Origin: Gonocerus acuteangulatus
Taxonomy: Eukaryota; Arthropoda; Insecta; Hemiptera; Coreidae
Reading direction: 5' to 3'
NCBI GenBank assembly: GCA_946811695.1
Contig: OX328123.1
Location: 38,598,054-38,662,053 of the forward strand
DNA length: 64,000 nt
Position numbers and translations under genes: made by a program. Shown piece after piece: positions 11,463 to 23,216 of this stretch (positions within the stretch are counted from its first letter, which is position 1; every line of letters begins with the position of its first letter). A model generated the notes under the pieces. The model saw only the letters and a program-made list of their open reading frames with translations, was not told the origin of the DNA and searched no databases.

Positions 11463-12412
11463 CAGTGGTGCCGATAAGGCAAAAACCCAAAACCGAAGGT
11501 GTTCAATCGCATTTGAACTATCATTTTTTATACCTAATTAGTTGTAGAATACTGGTCTAATATTGTTTTTTTCGTTTTAGTAATAGTCCTGATCACAAAA
11601 CACCTTTTTGCTGACCGTTCTCTCGCCGAGTAAAAAATATCAGTTCTTAGTGGAAAGTAAAACAATATTATATACCACTTATTTTATTCCTGAAAAATTG
11701 GTATCACCCAAGAAGTCTCATGTGTATATGTAGCTTTTAAATGAATTTTCTTTTTTGCCTGAATTTACCTTAAATTTGGTGCATTTAGGTTGTGAAGATA
11801 CCTGTAATGAAACAAAAGTATCTTTAGTTTAATTGGTGTAGTTAACAAAGCGGTACTTAGCTATCCTCTCCGCATAGTTTTACCTAGGAGTGCACGTATT
11901 GAAGTTACTGTTCTATACATTTCATTGCCGTAATGGGCCCTATGTGTTCACAACCTAAGCGTCAAGGTGAAGCGATGCAATTATTTTACAAAAAACGAGA
12001 TTACCATTATTATTTTCTCCTGAGAGTCGTTGAACAGTTTATGATAGCAAGTAACTAAACATAAACATGTAAAAATGTATTCGTTATAAGCGAAAATTTT
12101 AATAAAGAGAATTACGTCAAGAACAGAATTACATTTTTTTGTTAATTTATTCAACTCAGCACTAGAAAATACATTTGGAAGCATACATACCTCTACCAAT
12201 TGAGAAAAATATAACTTTTTTAATTGAATACTTCCTGTTTTTCGCGGTTTTCTTAATATAAACCCCGATTATCTTCCCAAATAATTGGTCTATCGAATTG
12301 GTAGTTGTCTAATTCGACGCAGCAGAAAAAAATACTTCAAAAATGGTACCGAGGTCAGAATGATTCTAAAACCTACCGGTTTATTCCCAAAATCTGGCGT
12401 TTGACACCACTG
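11463..12412. mobile_element. Possible TA-flanked MITE (Tc1/mariner type?)
   Basis: The ends read TA-CAGTGGTGCC at 11461 and GACACCACTG-TA at 12403-12414. These are short inverted termini (about ten bases with one mismatch) each flanked by TA, the target used by Tc1/mariner elements. The interior has no transposase. The inverted ends are short, so chance pairing is possible. Confidence 0.35.
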
Positions 12413-14334
12413 TACGTCGTGGTAACGATCACCGAAAATAATCTTTCGTGTTAGATCCGTGTAAAGTTCATGCACCAGAGTTGTAAAGGCCTACACTTAG
12501 AGCAGTATTCTTCATTGCTTATTTTTTGTATGGAATGGTGGGTTTCACTCGAAATTAATAAATGTTGAGATAATACTCTGTGATTGCGTAGGTGCGACAA
12601 AGAAGAAAAAGATAAACTCCATATGCACTGACTTTCACCAAATATATCCTGAATCGATGCAACCTGACTTCTCAGTTCTCGGAACCCCAAAATACATATT
12701 TAATGTATTAAATCCAAAACCAGAGAGACAGAACTATTAGCACACTCGTCGTCAAATATTAATGAAATACAGGATAGTCATACACATATTTTTTTAAAGT
12801 CCGGACCTCATTATGTAGGAGAACTGATGGTATATACCTTTAATGGTGGCTAATAGACCTTAGAGCTCCAATAATTCAGTAATATTTTGTCTGCCCGTAA
12901 ATTATTTTGGACGTTAAAATTTAATAATTAATTATTTTGGAGTGATTAGATAATTCAGTGATTCTTAACAAGGGGTAATGTTTACCTAGTTTCATTCAGA
13001 TATGTCGCGCCTACTGTGTTAGAACATTTTCATGGGATTGTTGACGATGAGAACCTTTAATGCCATTCACATTCTTAGGTACAACCATTGTGTCATTTCC
13101 TACGGCTGTGGTAAGAACACAATAGGCAGTATAAACAGTTACATGTCCTTTTATCTGTTACCGGCATGCGAGCAAATCTCTGAAAACACTTTCTGTACTC
13201 TATAGGTAGTAGTGCTGCCTTATATGGGAACAGCATTTATTCTCAGACAGAAGAACTTGCAAAAAACCTTTTACTACAGATGGAGAAGTAAGTTCTCCTT
13301 TTGCTTGAGCAGGGCAGAGGAAGAAGTATAAATTATAAAAGTCCAACTCACTTAAACTGAATCATATTAGTTGAATGTTAGTTAGTTTCTCCATATCAAG
13401 CGATAATTCTGTGGGATTTGAGATTGTTGGAAAGAAAGCATCTGTAGCTAATCCTTAAGCAAGGCAAATATATTCTAGCTTAAAGAGTACCAGCAACTTA
13501 ACAATCTATTGGAGACATGTACTCGGTCGGCTATTGAAGATATTTTTAGTTTACGATTTAGTTTTAGTTGTTGATAAACAAATGTGTAATTAAATAAGCA
13601 ATTATATTATTATTATTATTTCTAGTGAACTGAAAATCAATTTCAAAGTATTTGAACAACTTTTAGGGGGCTCGTAAATTAATTAAAATGTAAACGAAAA
13701 TTATGTTTGCAATAAACTCAAGAAACAATGAATGATTTAACTAAATACTAAATTATCAATACTTGTTTAAACTGTTCGTGGTTTTTGCCCAGTGTCCAAA
13801 ACTGTTGCACCTGCTACCGTTTTGCCAAGGACTATTAGATATGAATAGTGTTTGTAAAAGACCCTCTACCCTATTGTAGCTTTCCTCCTGTAATATCTCT
13901 GGAAGCCACGTGCTGAGAACGACAATACCTTCCTTGACAATAGCTAGCCAATCATAGAGGAAATGGATACGGAGGCGTTTATTTCACTCCATTAACTCCG
14001 CCATGCCTTCCTCCTTCCATCTTACAGGCTTTGTACATTTTATTCATTCTAATTTATTATTTCCTTTTTTTCATTTAATCTATTATATGTTTTAGCTGTG
14101 GTAGGCTTTTTTTTTTTTTAATTGAGTCGTTAGCACTAAATTACGGAAGAATGCTGACTCAAAGTGTACTATCATATAATGAGAACATTTCGGATAATTT
14201 TTGCTTAAGTTAAGGCTTTCTCTCAGGTTAAAAACGAAAGGTCATTAGAAAGTGATCTATTTCCGTTCAGAGTCCTCTTTCAAGCAAACAGGCCTTTTTT
14301 AAGTAAATAAATACGTGGTGGGTCATTATTACTT
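12413..14334. other. Unassigned AT-rich DNA
   Basis: No open frame resembles a known family and no repeat boundary is recognised. A short TTA microsatellite lies near 13605 and a T run at 14109-14121. Confidence 0.5.
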
Positions 14335-14560
14335 ATAATTTTTAAAGGGGGTAATTTTCAGTATCTAGTGGGTACGATGAAGATTTGGAATAATTTTTTT
14401 CCAACCCGGTATTAAATGTTTAATGATCTCTGAGACCTGACATTTTCCGCAAGTTGGTGAATCCAGGAGCTTTAAGGAATGAGATGTGAAATGACTCAGT
14501 TGGCTTGTACTTAGCTTTTTAGTACTTTCTCATGGTTGAGGTTGGATACAAATGAGTCTG
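14335..14560 (-). mobile_element. Degraded HINE-B fragment
   Basis: TTTAAAGGGGGTAATTTTCA and GATGAAGATTTG match the stretch that follows the microsatellite in the copy at 739-1822. A trace of the left hairpin region (TAGTACTTTCTC and GGTTGAGGTTGG) follows. No microsatellite or right end is retained. Confidence 0.4.
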
Positions 14561-14794
14561 TGGTATTTTGTGGCATTAGTTTTAATTTATATCATACCTA
14601 AATATGAACAGGAAGTGAATCCAAAAGCAACTCACATCTATTTTATCTAATTAAATATGATTTTTTGCTAATATTTGTTTTGCTTGTATATACTCTGCGT
14701 GTTTTTTCATTAAGAATCTAAATGAAGGCATTCATCATTATTTATTTAAATCAAAACGTCCATTTATTATTAAAAACGAAGTTCAGGAAAGATT

Positions 14795-14922
14795 ACCACC
14801 CTTTCCTAGCCAGGACAGGTTTTTTTTAAAGAAAAGCCACTACTCCTAGTGGGAATCGAACTCACGACCTTAGGCATGGAGTGGATACGCCTTACCACTC
14901 ACGGCCACCGGGCCTCCTCATT
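14795..14922 (-). mobile_element. SINE2 (tRNA-derived), reversed
   Basis: On the minus strand, GGAGGCCCGGTGGCCGTGAG and TGGTAAGGCG form an A-box-like region and GGTCGTGAGTTCGATTCCC a B-box. Then come CACTAGGAGTAGTGGCTTTT and a short body with CTGGCTAGGAAAGGG. The shape is that of a tRNA head with a short tail. Related copies lie at 27415-27515 and 61005-61110, all on the minus strand, and a (+) fragment lies at 45068-45125. Confidence 0.7.
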
Positions 14923-15044
14923 CGTCATTATATGGATTTCAAGAAAATACTACTTAAAACGTTTTTCATTAGATTTAGTAATTATTCCTCTATCTATGTT
15001 TGTATACTTCCATATGTTATGGACGTAGATGTTTTTTTCGACAT

Positions 15045-15186
15045 TTCGGCCATTAGCTCCGATATCCTGGCGCAGCGAGGAATTTTCTTAACGAGCCGTG
15101 AGATGAGAAAATCCCTGCTGCCGGTGGGAATAGAACCCACCATCTTCCGCATGAGAATGTAATGCGTTAGCCACTAGACTATGGGG
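15045..15186 (-). mobile_element. SINE1, reversed copy
   Basis: The minus strand reads CCCCATAGTCTAGTGGCTAA (A-box), then GGTGGGTTCTATTCCCACC (B-box), GGCAGCAGGGATTTTCTC, AAATTCCTCGCTGCGCC and GGAGCTAATGGCC. This matches the SINE1 order of head, body and tail, but is more diverged than the copies at 4721 and 10756. Confidence 0.75.
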
Positions 15187-15517
15187 AAAAGCCGTAGATG
15201 GTGTTTATCCTGAAACTGTGGGGAATTAAGTATTCTGCAGGAATACGATTTACTGGAAAAACAAGTCCTTCAGTATTTTAGAGCATTACCTCAAATCAAG
15301 ACATCTCACGCATTTGTGTTCTCAGCCTCCACACAAGACATCAATATCCTCCAAACTCCCACTTCTTCTAAAAACATATCTTAATCTTTTCGTAAAGTTC
15401 TTTCTCGGTAGTAGATTCTTTATCTACATTAACTTCATTCTTTTATGGATGTACTATGCATTTTATTAACAGCGTATAGAGTGATGAGGTGACAAATAAT
15501 ATTATGTTGCGTGTTAG
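15187..15517. other. Unassigned DNA
   Basis: No gene or repeat boundary is recognised. Confidence 0.4.
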
Positions 15518-16527
15518 CAAGCTCAAAAATGGCCTGATTTTGATCAAATTTGATACAAAAATCTGTCTTCTAATTTGAAAGGTCAAGTTTGTTAACCAGC
15601 AGAATCCGCCCACGGAAGATAGTGTTTGGGGCGAAATTCGCGCAAAAAAAATCGTAACGCTTACGTTTTTGAGTTTATATGCTTACAGGTACTTGATTTA
15701 TACGTTCCTTAACATAAGAAAACGAATGAAACCATTTTTAAGGCGATATCTGTAACCGTTTCTGAGAAAAGTGGAATCAATGTTTTTGTAAATCATTATT
15801 TTTTTGTGAGTACTTAGAATCGCGGGATTCAATTGAAATATTTTCTGCATCTTGGAAATTAATCCCAACTAAGATGTTTAAATTTTGGTTATATTTGGAG
15901 TTAAGGAAGTATGCGAAAAAAATTATTTTATTTATAGACATGAAAAGTATTCGGATCTTCATACATTTTTCGTAAATATCTCGATAACGGTTGGGAAATC
16001 GTGGTAAGTGGATGGTGACTATTCGAATGCTTACTAAACTATATACAAAAAAGGTTCTGAAGCAATATTCGATAGGGCAACGTCGATCAGAGATATTAGC
16101 GCTTAAAACTTAAAAAGTGTTTGTTTTGTTGTTTTGAAAGGGGTTTTCTCTTTGTTTATCTCACTTTTTAATTGGTCGTTTCTTGTTTTAAATTGCATTT
16201 ATCAGTAAAATTTGTATTGTAGTAAAATAAGCTAAGAAACGGTGATAGGCATTGGTAATAAGTTTGGAGTGGCTGTGGTAATCATGATGGCAGTGGCTAA
16301 TCATGATGACGTAGTTTGTTTTGAATTCTCCTATCTATATAACCTTCCTCATAGCCTCCAACTGAAGTTATCGTTATTTCATATTTTATAGAAAGATTGA
16401 ACCCACGACAGAATGGAATTTTATTCGCCATGAAGCACATATTTACAGTTGATTATAAAAGTAAAACGAATTTGATAGTAAAACAAGATACTTAAAATGA
16501 CAACGAATTTTTGGTTGTATAGAATAG
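15518..16527 (+). mobile_element. HINE-A copy 4, left part (split by Jockey)
   Basis: This starts at AGCAAGCTCAAAAATGG in the post-microsatellite block, so the left end and the (TA)n core are missing. It belongs to the same variant as the copies at 38372 and 39767 (TTGTGAGTACTTAGAATCG, GATGTTTAAATTTTGG). It breaks off after TTGTATAGAATAG at 16515-16527 and resumes at 23021 with GAGCCTTCTCAGCAGTAG. The uninterrupted copy at 38372-39757 carries both parts joined. Confidence 0.85.
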
Positions 16528-16687
16528 AAAGAAGAAGAAAAACACATTTATTGGGTCGGCTTGATTGTAAGCCTTACACAAATTTAACAACAAAACATAT
16601 AAACATTAAGTTAAAATAAATGAACATTTTAAACAATATGTGGAATATTAGCTGTAAGGACTGAATCAGCAAATAAAATGGCTGTCT

Positions 16688-19372
16688 CTATAATATAGGA
16701 TTTAGGATGTCTTGAGGCAAGCGTGCTTTAAGGCGTCGATTTACTGTGACTTGTCCTATTCCCAGTTCTTGAATCTCTGCTGGAAGAGTAGTCAAATATT
16801 TCAATGTCATGACCTTCAGAAAATCCGTTATGTAGGGTACATCCAGTTCACGATGCAGTTGTGTGTTCCTGATGAACCAAGGTGCCGACACTGCAATTCT
16901 TAGGATTTTATTTTGAAACTTCTGGATCTTGTTAATCTGCGTCTTCGTGGCTCCCATCCAGACAGGTGCTCCGTACGAAATGAGGGGTCGAATTAAAGTC
17001 TTGTAGAGCATTATTGTCGTATGTGGTTTTAGTGAAGTATGTCTGTTGATCATGGGGTAAAGCTGTCCAAGTCTTTGGTAGGCCTGTGTCAGTTTAGTTT
17101 TTATGTGGGTGTTCCATGTCAGTTTAGTGTCAAGAAGAAGTCCGAGGTATTTCAATGGCTCGTCTTTTGTGTTCCAAGGAATTATGTGGTTATTAATGTA
17201 AATATTTGAGTCTGTCTGAAATTTGCGGAGAGAAAATATTTTAGTTTTGGTTTTGACTGGGTTAATTTTGAGTTTCGAGGAGTCGAACCATTAATATCAC
17301 GTCTGTTGCAGTCTGTAGGTTTCTAATAGCTGTTGGTAAGTCGGAGTGTGAAGTATACAGTAAGGTGTCGTCAGCAAATGTACCTATGTCTGCAGTCGAA
17401 GGAGTCGGTATGTCGTAGCAGTGTATATTAAATAGAGTTGGGCTGAGCACTGAACCTTGAGGAACGCTGACTTTGCAATTTCTTCTTGTACTGAGGGTTG
17501 AGTTAACACGTACTTGAAAAGTTCTGTCTTGAAGGAAGGATGTCAATGTCGTTTGTAAATATGGTGGCAAGCGTATTTGATGCGTCTTTAATTTTAGGAA
17601 ATCGTGGCTTACAGAGTCAAATGCTGCAGCAACGTCCAAGGAAATCGCGCAGCAATACTTCTTTTCTTCGAATGAGCGTGTGATTGCTTCTGTTAGTCTA
17701 TGGAGCTGGTGAACTGTAGAGTGTTTATTTTTGAAGCCAAATTGGTGAGTAGGTAATATGTGATGTTCGGAAATGTGGGACTATATACGATTATTAATTA
17801 AGGTTTCAAAAACTTTGCAAGTGGTGTTTAATAAAGTAATTGGCCTGTAGCTTGAGGGCTCATCCTTTGGCTTTCCTGGCTTTTGAAACATCAGGATGAT
17901 ACCATTTTTCCAACTTCTTGGAAAATAGCCAGAACGCAGAGCGGCATTGAATAATCCTACTAAGAAGGCCAGGGCTTTTGTTGGTAGATTTTTAAGGACG
18001 ATATTAGGGATTCGGTCTTCACCTGGAGCTTTTTTTCGAGGAAGTTTCTGAATAACTGCTTGTAGTTCATTTAGGGAAATAAATTTAATATGCATATTAT
18101 TCGGGAGTGTTTCATGGTTAAGATTTCCGGGTACATCATTTGGGTCTAGAATATTTCCAAGGTGATCTGCAAATAAATTGCATTTCTCCTCATCTGAAGT
18201 TAGCAAGATATTATCCTTTCGTAGAGTTGGTGTAGAGATGTTAGGACGAAGAAGCCGTCTGGTTTCCTTCCAAACCCGATCATCGCCACTAGTTAGGTCA
18301 CTCAGAAACTCCTGGTACTTATTTATTCTGAAGTCGTTGAGCTCTTTTTTAACTTTTCTGGCAAGGTGGTTAAAATGTGCTTTAGCGTCTGGATCCCGAG
18401 TCCTACTCCAGAGACGGCGCCATCTATTCTTTTCTCTAATTATATCCAAAATATTAGAAGGAATGAAACTGCGAGGTCTTTTTCGGGGGTCGCAAAAGTA
18501 TACTGTAGTTGAGACAGATATAGCGTCATATACAATATTTTTGAAATATTCCACAGCAATATCTATTTCATTTATGGTGTTATATGATACTGGAATGATC
18601 AAATGTTCTTTTAGATGAGATTTAAAAATGTCCCAGTTGATTTTTCCGTTTATTAATTTTTCCATGACTGGACGTGCTCTAAAATATTCTTGGGTGGACA
18701 TTAAAACTGGGAGATGATCTGACTCTAATTCAAAAAGCACAGTACTCAGAATTGGAAAATTTATGTCTTTGGCTATTGCAATGTCCAATATATCTGGCTG
18801 GTAACCTAACTGGGAGGGGTAGAAGGTCGGCTCGTCAGCTGATAAAACAACTCCTCCAATATTAGATATGTAATCCATGAGCCGCCTTCCATTCCTGTTG
18901 GTTATTCGACAGCCCCAGAGTGTATTCTTGGAGTTGAAGTCCCCCGTGAGGAGTGTTGGGCCGGAGTTGAAGACGATGTCCAGGTCTGATTCTTTGATTT
19001 GGTCTGTAGGCCTTAGATAGCCCGCCAGAAGGTTCACAGAGGTATTTTGCCTCTAAAGTAAAGCTGAATCCCACAGCAGTCCAAGTCCGTAAAATCAGCA
19101 AGTCGCAATTCGTCATGTTTAATATCATTCCTTACTACTACAGCAGCTCCTCCTCGAGCAACGTTAGAGCCCCTATCTTTTCTATAGACTTTCTAATTGC
19201 TAATGGAAATTTTGTCTTTATAAGTCAGGTGAGTCTCACTAAGGCAAGCTACGGGAATTTGGAGACGCTGCAGGTATTCCTTAAAACCCAGCAATTTATT
19301 TTTGAGTCCGTTGCAGTTCCAATTAACTATTTGAAGCCGGTCAAGAGGTAATGGTTTGGGATGGTTAGCCAT
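16688..19372 (-). pseudogene. Jockey ORF2: apurinic endonuclease + reverse transcriptase, inactivated
   Basis: An intact ORF2 would nick target DNA and reverse-transcribe the element's RNA. The start ATG (19370-19372) overlaps the ORF1 stop, a compact layout consistent with coupled translation. Endonuclease motifs: VNWNCNGLKNK near the start, SETHL, then GDFNSKNTLWG. RT motifs: LPRKKAPGEDRIPN, SSYRPITLLNTTCKVFE, AISLDVAAAFDSV, PQGSVLSP and the catalytic FADDTLL, followed by a C-terminal part with KYLGLLLDTKL. Damage: an in-frame TAG at 19193-19195, a frameshift near 19035-19060, a TAG at 17781-17783 (frame continues after it) and a frameshift near 17280. All main domains are otherwise recognisable, so decay is recent to moderate. 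Confidence 0.93.
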
Positions 19373-20409
19373 GAGAAGCAGTGAAAAATTCTCCGAATAA
19401 TTTAGTAATGAATGCCTTTATTTGAGGGATGTATGGTGTTATAATTTCCTTTACAACATTTATAATAAACTCGGTGACTGTGGAAGTATGATCTGTATTA
19501 GAGTCATTATTTCTTGGAGTATCTTCTTGGTTTCTAGTCTTGGGTTTCCTATGAGGCCAGGTTGGTACAGGAGGAACAGGACCATTAAACTGGGATCGCA
19601 GAAATTCAGGATCTGGTGGAGGAGGGGGTGGAGGCCTGTTTTCCTGGGCAGATTTCTTGGAAGACTTGAAGGAAGCATAGCGCGCAAATGCAAAACAGTT
19701 TTTTGAGGTAGCAGGATGTTCCTCGTCGCAATTAGGGCATTTGGGGGTTTTCGCATCGCATTGAGAAGTATGGTGGCCACCAGAGCAATATGTACATTTG
19801 ATAGAGAGCCTACAAGATGACTTGCTATGGCCCCAAATTTGACAATTTGTGCAGCGAACGTATTGCGATTTTTTACGTGGCTCTACGGACACCACAGTAT
19901 CAAGAAGACGGGTAAGTTCAAAAATGTGTTTGCCAGCAGCATTTTTTTTAGCAACTACAGATACTAAAGGAATTGGTTGGCCTGATCTATTTGTTAATCT
20001 AACAACTTTAACTATTGGGTAGTTTGGAGACAGCTCATCTTTAATTTCTTGCTCAGAAAAGCATTCTGCTACTCCTCGAATAACTACGTTCAACTTACGG
20101 TCATCTGGATGTACGTAGGTAAAATATTGGAGCTTAGCTTCATCAAAGAAGCGAGCAACAGCTCGGAAATCATCTGTAGATTTAAGGGATATTTTAAGTT
20201 TTTTATTTACCAATTTAATATCTGGTGGGTCTTTAGTGAGTTGCTTGAGATCACGAGTAATTTCCTGAACATTAATTGCATCAAATAAAAATATAGGTGG
20301 TATCCACGTTTTCCCAGAATTATTATTTGTATTTGAATTTATAGAATTTACAGCTGAGTTATTAATAATAGGTTCATTATTGGCTAAAGAGTCAGAAAGA
20401 GGTTGAAAT
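19365..20409 (-). pseudogene. Jockey ORF1, C-terminal part with three zinc knuckles
   Basis: This gag-like RNA-binding protein would package the element's RNA. The frame is open from the insertion boundary at about 20409 to the stop at 19365. Counting from the Met at 20213, residues ~45-110 look like the domain that precedes zinc knuckles in insect LINE gags (VIRGVAECFSEQEIKDEL). Knuckles follow at ~121-134 (CTNCQIWGHSKSSC), ~140-152 (CTYCSGGHHTSQC) and ~159-173 (CPNCDEEHPATSKNC), then a proline-rich stretch. The Met at 20213 is internal; the real start is at 22782, on the far side of the 2-kb insertion. Confidence 0.88.
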
Positions 20410-20426
20410 CTATATATATATAAATC

Positions 20427-21050
20427 ACGTGTCTGTTTGTTTGTTCCTTATACAAATCCACGCCGTTTGACCGATTTTGACCAAACTTGGAATAATGGTA
20501 GGTCTTGATACGAGAAATCTCCTAGGCTAGGTCAAAAAAATCTAACAGCTGTCTGTCTGTATGTTTGTCCCTTATACAAATCCACACCGTTCGTCCGATT
20601 TTGACTAAACTCGGTACACATGTGGATCTTAATCTGAGGAGTGTCGTAGGCTAAGTCAAAGACGTCTACCAGCTGTCTGTCTGTATGTTTGTCCCTTATA
20701 CAAATCCACACCGTTCGTCCGATTTTGACCAAACTTGGAATAATGGTAGGTCTTGATACGGCGATTGCCATAGGCTAGGTCAAAACGGCTACCATCTGTC
20801 TGTCTGTATGGTTGTTCTTTATACAAACCCACACCGTTTGACAGATTTTGATCAAACTGGGCACACAGGTTGGTCTTGATCAGGGGAGTGTCATAGGCCA
20901 GGTCAAAAACGTCTACCAGCTGCTGTCTGTATGTGCTTTTTTTTTAAAAAAATAAAAATCCACACTGTTAGACCGATTTTTACCAAACTTGGCATACATG
21001 TATGTCTTGATACGGGGGGGGGGGTGTGTTATGGGTTAGGTCAAAGTCGT
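20427..21050. repeat. ~123-bp tandem repeat, five units
   Basis: Units share CTGTCTGTCTGTATG, TTATACAAATCCACACCG, CCGATTTTGACCAAACTT and TAGGCTAGGTCAAA. Starts near 20427, 20549, 20673, 20796 and 20920 give a period of about 123 bp. Divergence between units is moderate. A G run occurs in the last one at about 21015. Confidence 0.85.
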
Positions 21051-21237
21051 CTAGGACTCCCAGTTGGGAGGTCACGGGTTCGAAACAGTTACAGATTCGT
21101 GTTATTTGATTTTAATAATACTTATTTGGTTTCTAATTTATTTAGGCTTTTCTATATGCAGCAAGTAGGTGTAGCATGGCACGCCGGGTAACAGCTATAT
21201 TAAATAAAATTTGATATTACTTTAAAGCCTATCACTT

Positions 21238-21480
21238 AAATGAAATGAAATGAAATAGCCTTTATTATACAAACAAAAAATAAACATATTTGATACTTTC
21301 CTATAAAAACAAACTCATAACTAATTTTTTTATAACTAATTTTTTACATTTTTCTAAAAAAAAAACTTAAATAACTGATTAATAATTTTTTGCTTGTAAA
21401 AGCCTTCCTCCACTTAATATTTTTAAAAAAAATCACTTTTGGTTTATTCAACACTATAAACAAAATTTTAAGTTGGAGCC
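21238..21480 (-). mobile_element. Possible 3' end of a truncated LINE
   Basis: On the minus strand, AATAAAGGCTATTTCATTTC followed by more ATTTC repeats looks like the polyadenylation-signal and short-repeat tail common in insect LINEs. No coding region is recognisable upstream of it. Confidence 0.4.
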
Positions 21481-21659
21481 GGCACGCAAAAAGAGTGTCA
21501 ATAGACGGCTAACGAAGATCCTTTGATGTACCGCCAGTTAGTTAGCACATGGTCGATAGAGGTGACGTCTAATCCTTACTTACTTTCAACATGGTTCTCA
21601 ATTCCTGAACCGTTCTGATAATATTATCTTGAAACAGAAGATTAAACTATTGTTTTGAT

Positions 21660-21666
21660 TAAAAAA

Positions 21667-21698
<32 letters not shown>

Positions 21699-21713
21699 AA
21701 AAAAAAAAAAAAA
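21660..21713. repeat. A-rich tract (~54 bp)
   Basis: This is an almost pure A run with one G. It may be an old retroposon tail, but no element is recognised before it. Confidence 0.8.
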
Positions 21714-22422
21714 CAATGTTTGATGTAGTTAACATTAATTTATGTTTTTCTTTTAATTTATTTATAGTCTTAGCAGGGGTTTATCTTCTTGTACTAATTA
21801 TATTCCATATTTGCCAATTTTGGATCTAGAATCGACTAAAAGTGTTTAAAATTGGGAATCGAAATACGTACCATTGGTTGTTTATTATTAGATTCATCGG
21901 AGCAACAAATAAGCACGCCCAAAGAAAAAACTTTTTCGGGGGGGGGGGGAATTCTGTTGGCCGACCTTGACCTTTTGTTTTAGACAATGTATTTTTGTAC
22001 ACAAGTTCAAAAATATTTTGTGAATTCTAGATACCAAACAGACAACACATGACCTAGAAAGAGAATGGGCGAATCACGAATTCCGGATGTTGTGAAATCG
22101 AAGTCGAAGTTCTGGAAGTGCTTCAGGATAGCAAGGGCGAATTTTTGCTCTATGGAATGCTAATTCATAAACATGATTGTAAAAGTATGACATTGAAATT
22201 TTGATTTATGGGTAATCTGCTAGGAGGGGTGTTTCAGACCCCGGTTTCGTCCTTTCAGACATTGAATATTTCATAGATGATGGTGCTACGCATTTTAACT
22301 TGAAACTGAAACGCGAAGCGTCGTGTTACCTACCTCTTTCTGACTCACTCAGAAAATAAAAAAAAAAGTTGAATTTTCAGATTCGCCCTTTCTCTTCCAA
22401 GGCCCTGATATATACATACATA

Positions 22423-22782
22423 AAATGGCGACATTTCTAGTCTATTATGTAATTGAATGGTGTTGACTTTATACCTCTTAGCAGCTGTTGAAGATTCGAT
22501 ATTGTTTCGACGCTTGTTCATACTCTCTAGGCTATCGATAACCATGTTTGAGGTTGCAGAAGCGGAAGGTACGCTTTTCTTAGGAAACAGAAATTCATTT
22601 GAATTAACAGCTGTTCCATCAATTAAATTGTTATTATCAAAATAACCTGAATTTAAATTCTCCATGTTTTTGTTACCTTTTACGGTCTTTTTATTCAATT
22701 TTACTTTAAAAGGATTGATTTTACTTACAGACGGTTCTGCTAAGTCCTTTTTGTTTACCACTAGATCCGGTTTGTAGCGCAT
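22423..22782 (-). pseudogene. Jockey ORF1, N-terminal part
   Basis: The ORF begins at an ATG (22780-22782) about 225 bp inside the element's 5' end. It encodes ~120 residues of low-complexity, Asn/Ser/Lys-rich sequence typical of LINE gag N-termini (including KKSVPSASATSNM and AAKRYKVNTIQ). Coding beyond 22423 belongs to the inner insertion. The reading frame agrees with the downstream part at 20409, so the interruption is the only visible lesion of ORF1. Confidence 0.75.
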
Positions 22783-23007
22783 ACAGAGGTCTCTTAGCCG
22801 AACACGTACTCCGGATTTTGACTTAAATTTTCACTTGAAGCGTCCAAAGGCGGCGTACTTTCACATCGTTCGCAACACTTAATACATCACAATAACAAAA
22901 ATACATACATTATGAACAAAAAGATGGTTTAAACTAGAAAAAAACTTGAAATTTTAGAGACAATAAAATTGGACACGTTTTATACTTAGCTTGATCAGCT
23001 GTTCTTT
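22783..23007 (-). promoter_or_regulatory. Jockey 5' UTR, presumed internal promoter region
   Basis: This is the noncoding stretch between the 13-bp target duplication and the ORF1 ATG. Jockey-type elements carry their promoter inside the 5' UTR; that role is inferred from the family. No specific motif is claimed. Confidence 0.45.
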
Positions 23008-23020
23008 TTGTATAGAATAG

Positions 23021-23216
23021 AGCCTTCTCAGCAGTAGTCAAAGAGTAAGTACGTTTTCAGTACACAATTGTATTGACTTATACTGATTAAGAATTATCCG
23101 CTTCTGTGTAAGTTGGCTACTGTCAGTTTCCTGTGATTTGTGATTCTAATCTATTCCATTTCTTCGAGATGTACGTAACCGCGCTAAGATGATGCAGTTC
23201 CTGCGAGTCGGACTTT
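23021..23216 (+). mobile_element. HINE-A copy 4, right end
   Basis: This continues the copy interrupted at 16527: GAGCCTTCTCAGCAGTAG, then AACCGCGCTAA, GCAGTTCCTGC and the end GGACTTT at 23216. It matches 39553-39757 in the uninterrupted copy closely. Confidence 0.9.

Larger units (their letters stand above)
20410..22426. mobile_element. 2-kb repeat-rich insertion inside Jockey ORF1
   Basis: The insertion starts CTATATATATATAAATCAC and ends near ATATATACATACATA. AAAT occurs at both borders (20406-20409 and 22423-22426), compatible with a 4-bp target duplication or chance. Removing it with one AAAT joins the two ORF1 pieces in the same frame with no stop, which fixes the boundaries well. The T-A-rich start followed by tandem CCGATTTTGACCAAACTT units recalls Helitron-like elements, but a canonical CTRR end is not seen. 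It contains a tandem array, a LINE-like 3' end and an A tract, so it may be composite. Confidence 0.7.
16528..23007 (-). mobile_element. Jockey-like non-LTR retrotransposon, defective, with 13-bp TSD
   Basis: A 6.48-kb insertion is flanked by TTGTATAGAATAG at 16515-16527 and 23008-23020. Minus-strand order: ~225-bp 5' UTR (22783-23007), ORF1 gag-like (22782 to 19365, interrupted), ORF2 endonuclease/RT (19372 to 16688), then ~160-bp 3' UTR with AATAAA shortly before the end and no poly(A). Without the inner 2-kb insertion it is about 4.46 kb, close to the usual size of Jockey-clade elements. It lands inside a HINE-A copy, so it is younger than that HINE. ORF2 has nonsense and frameshift mutations and the element is dead. 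Confidence 0.9.

Noticed and set aside
14881..15162. 93-codon forward frame
   Set aside because: It spans two reversed SINEs and is a by-product of their sequence.
18178..18618. 146-codon forward frame
   Set aside because: It is the opposite strand of the Jockey ORF2 and has no independent support.
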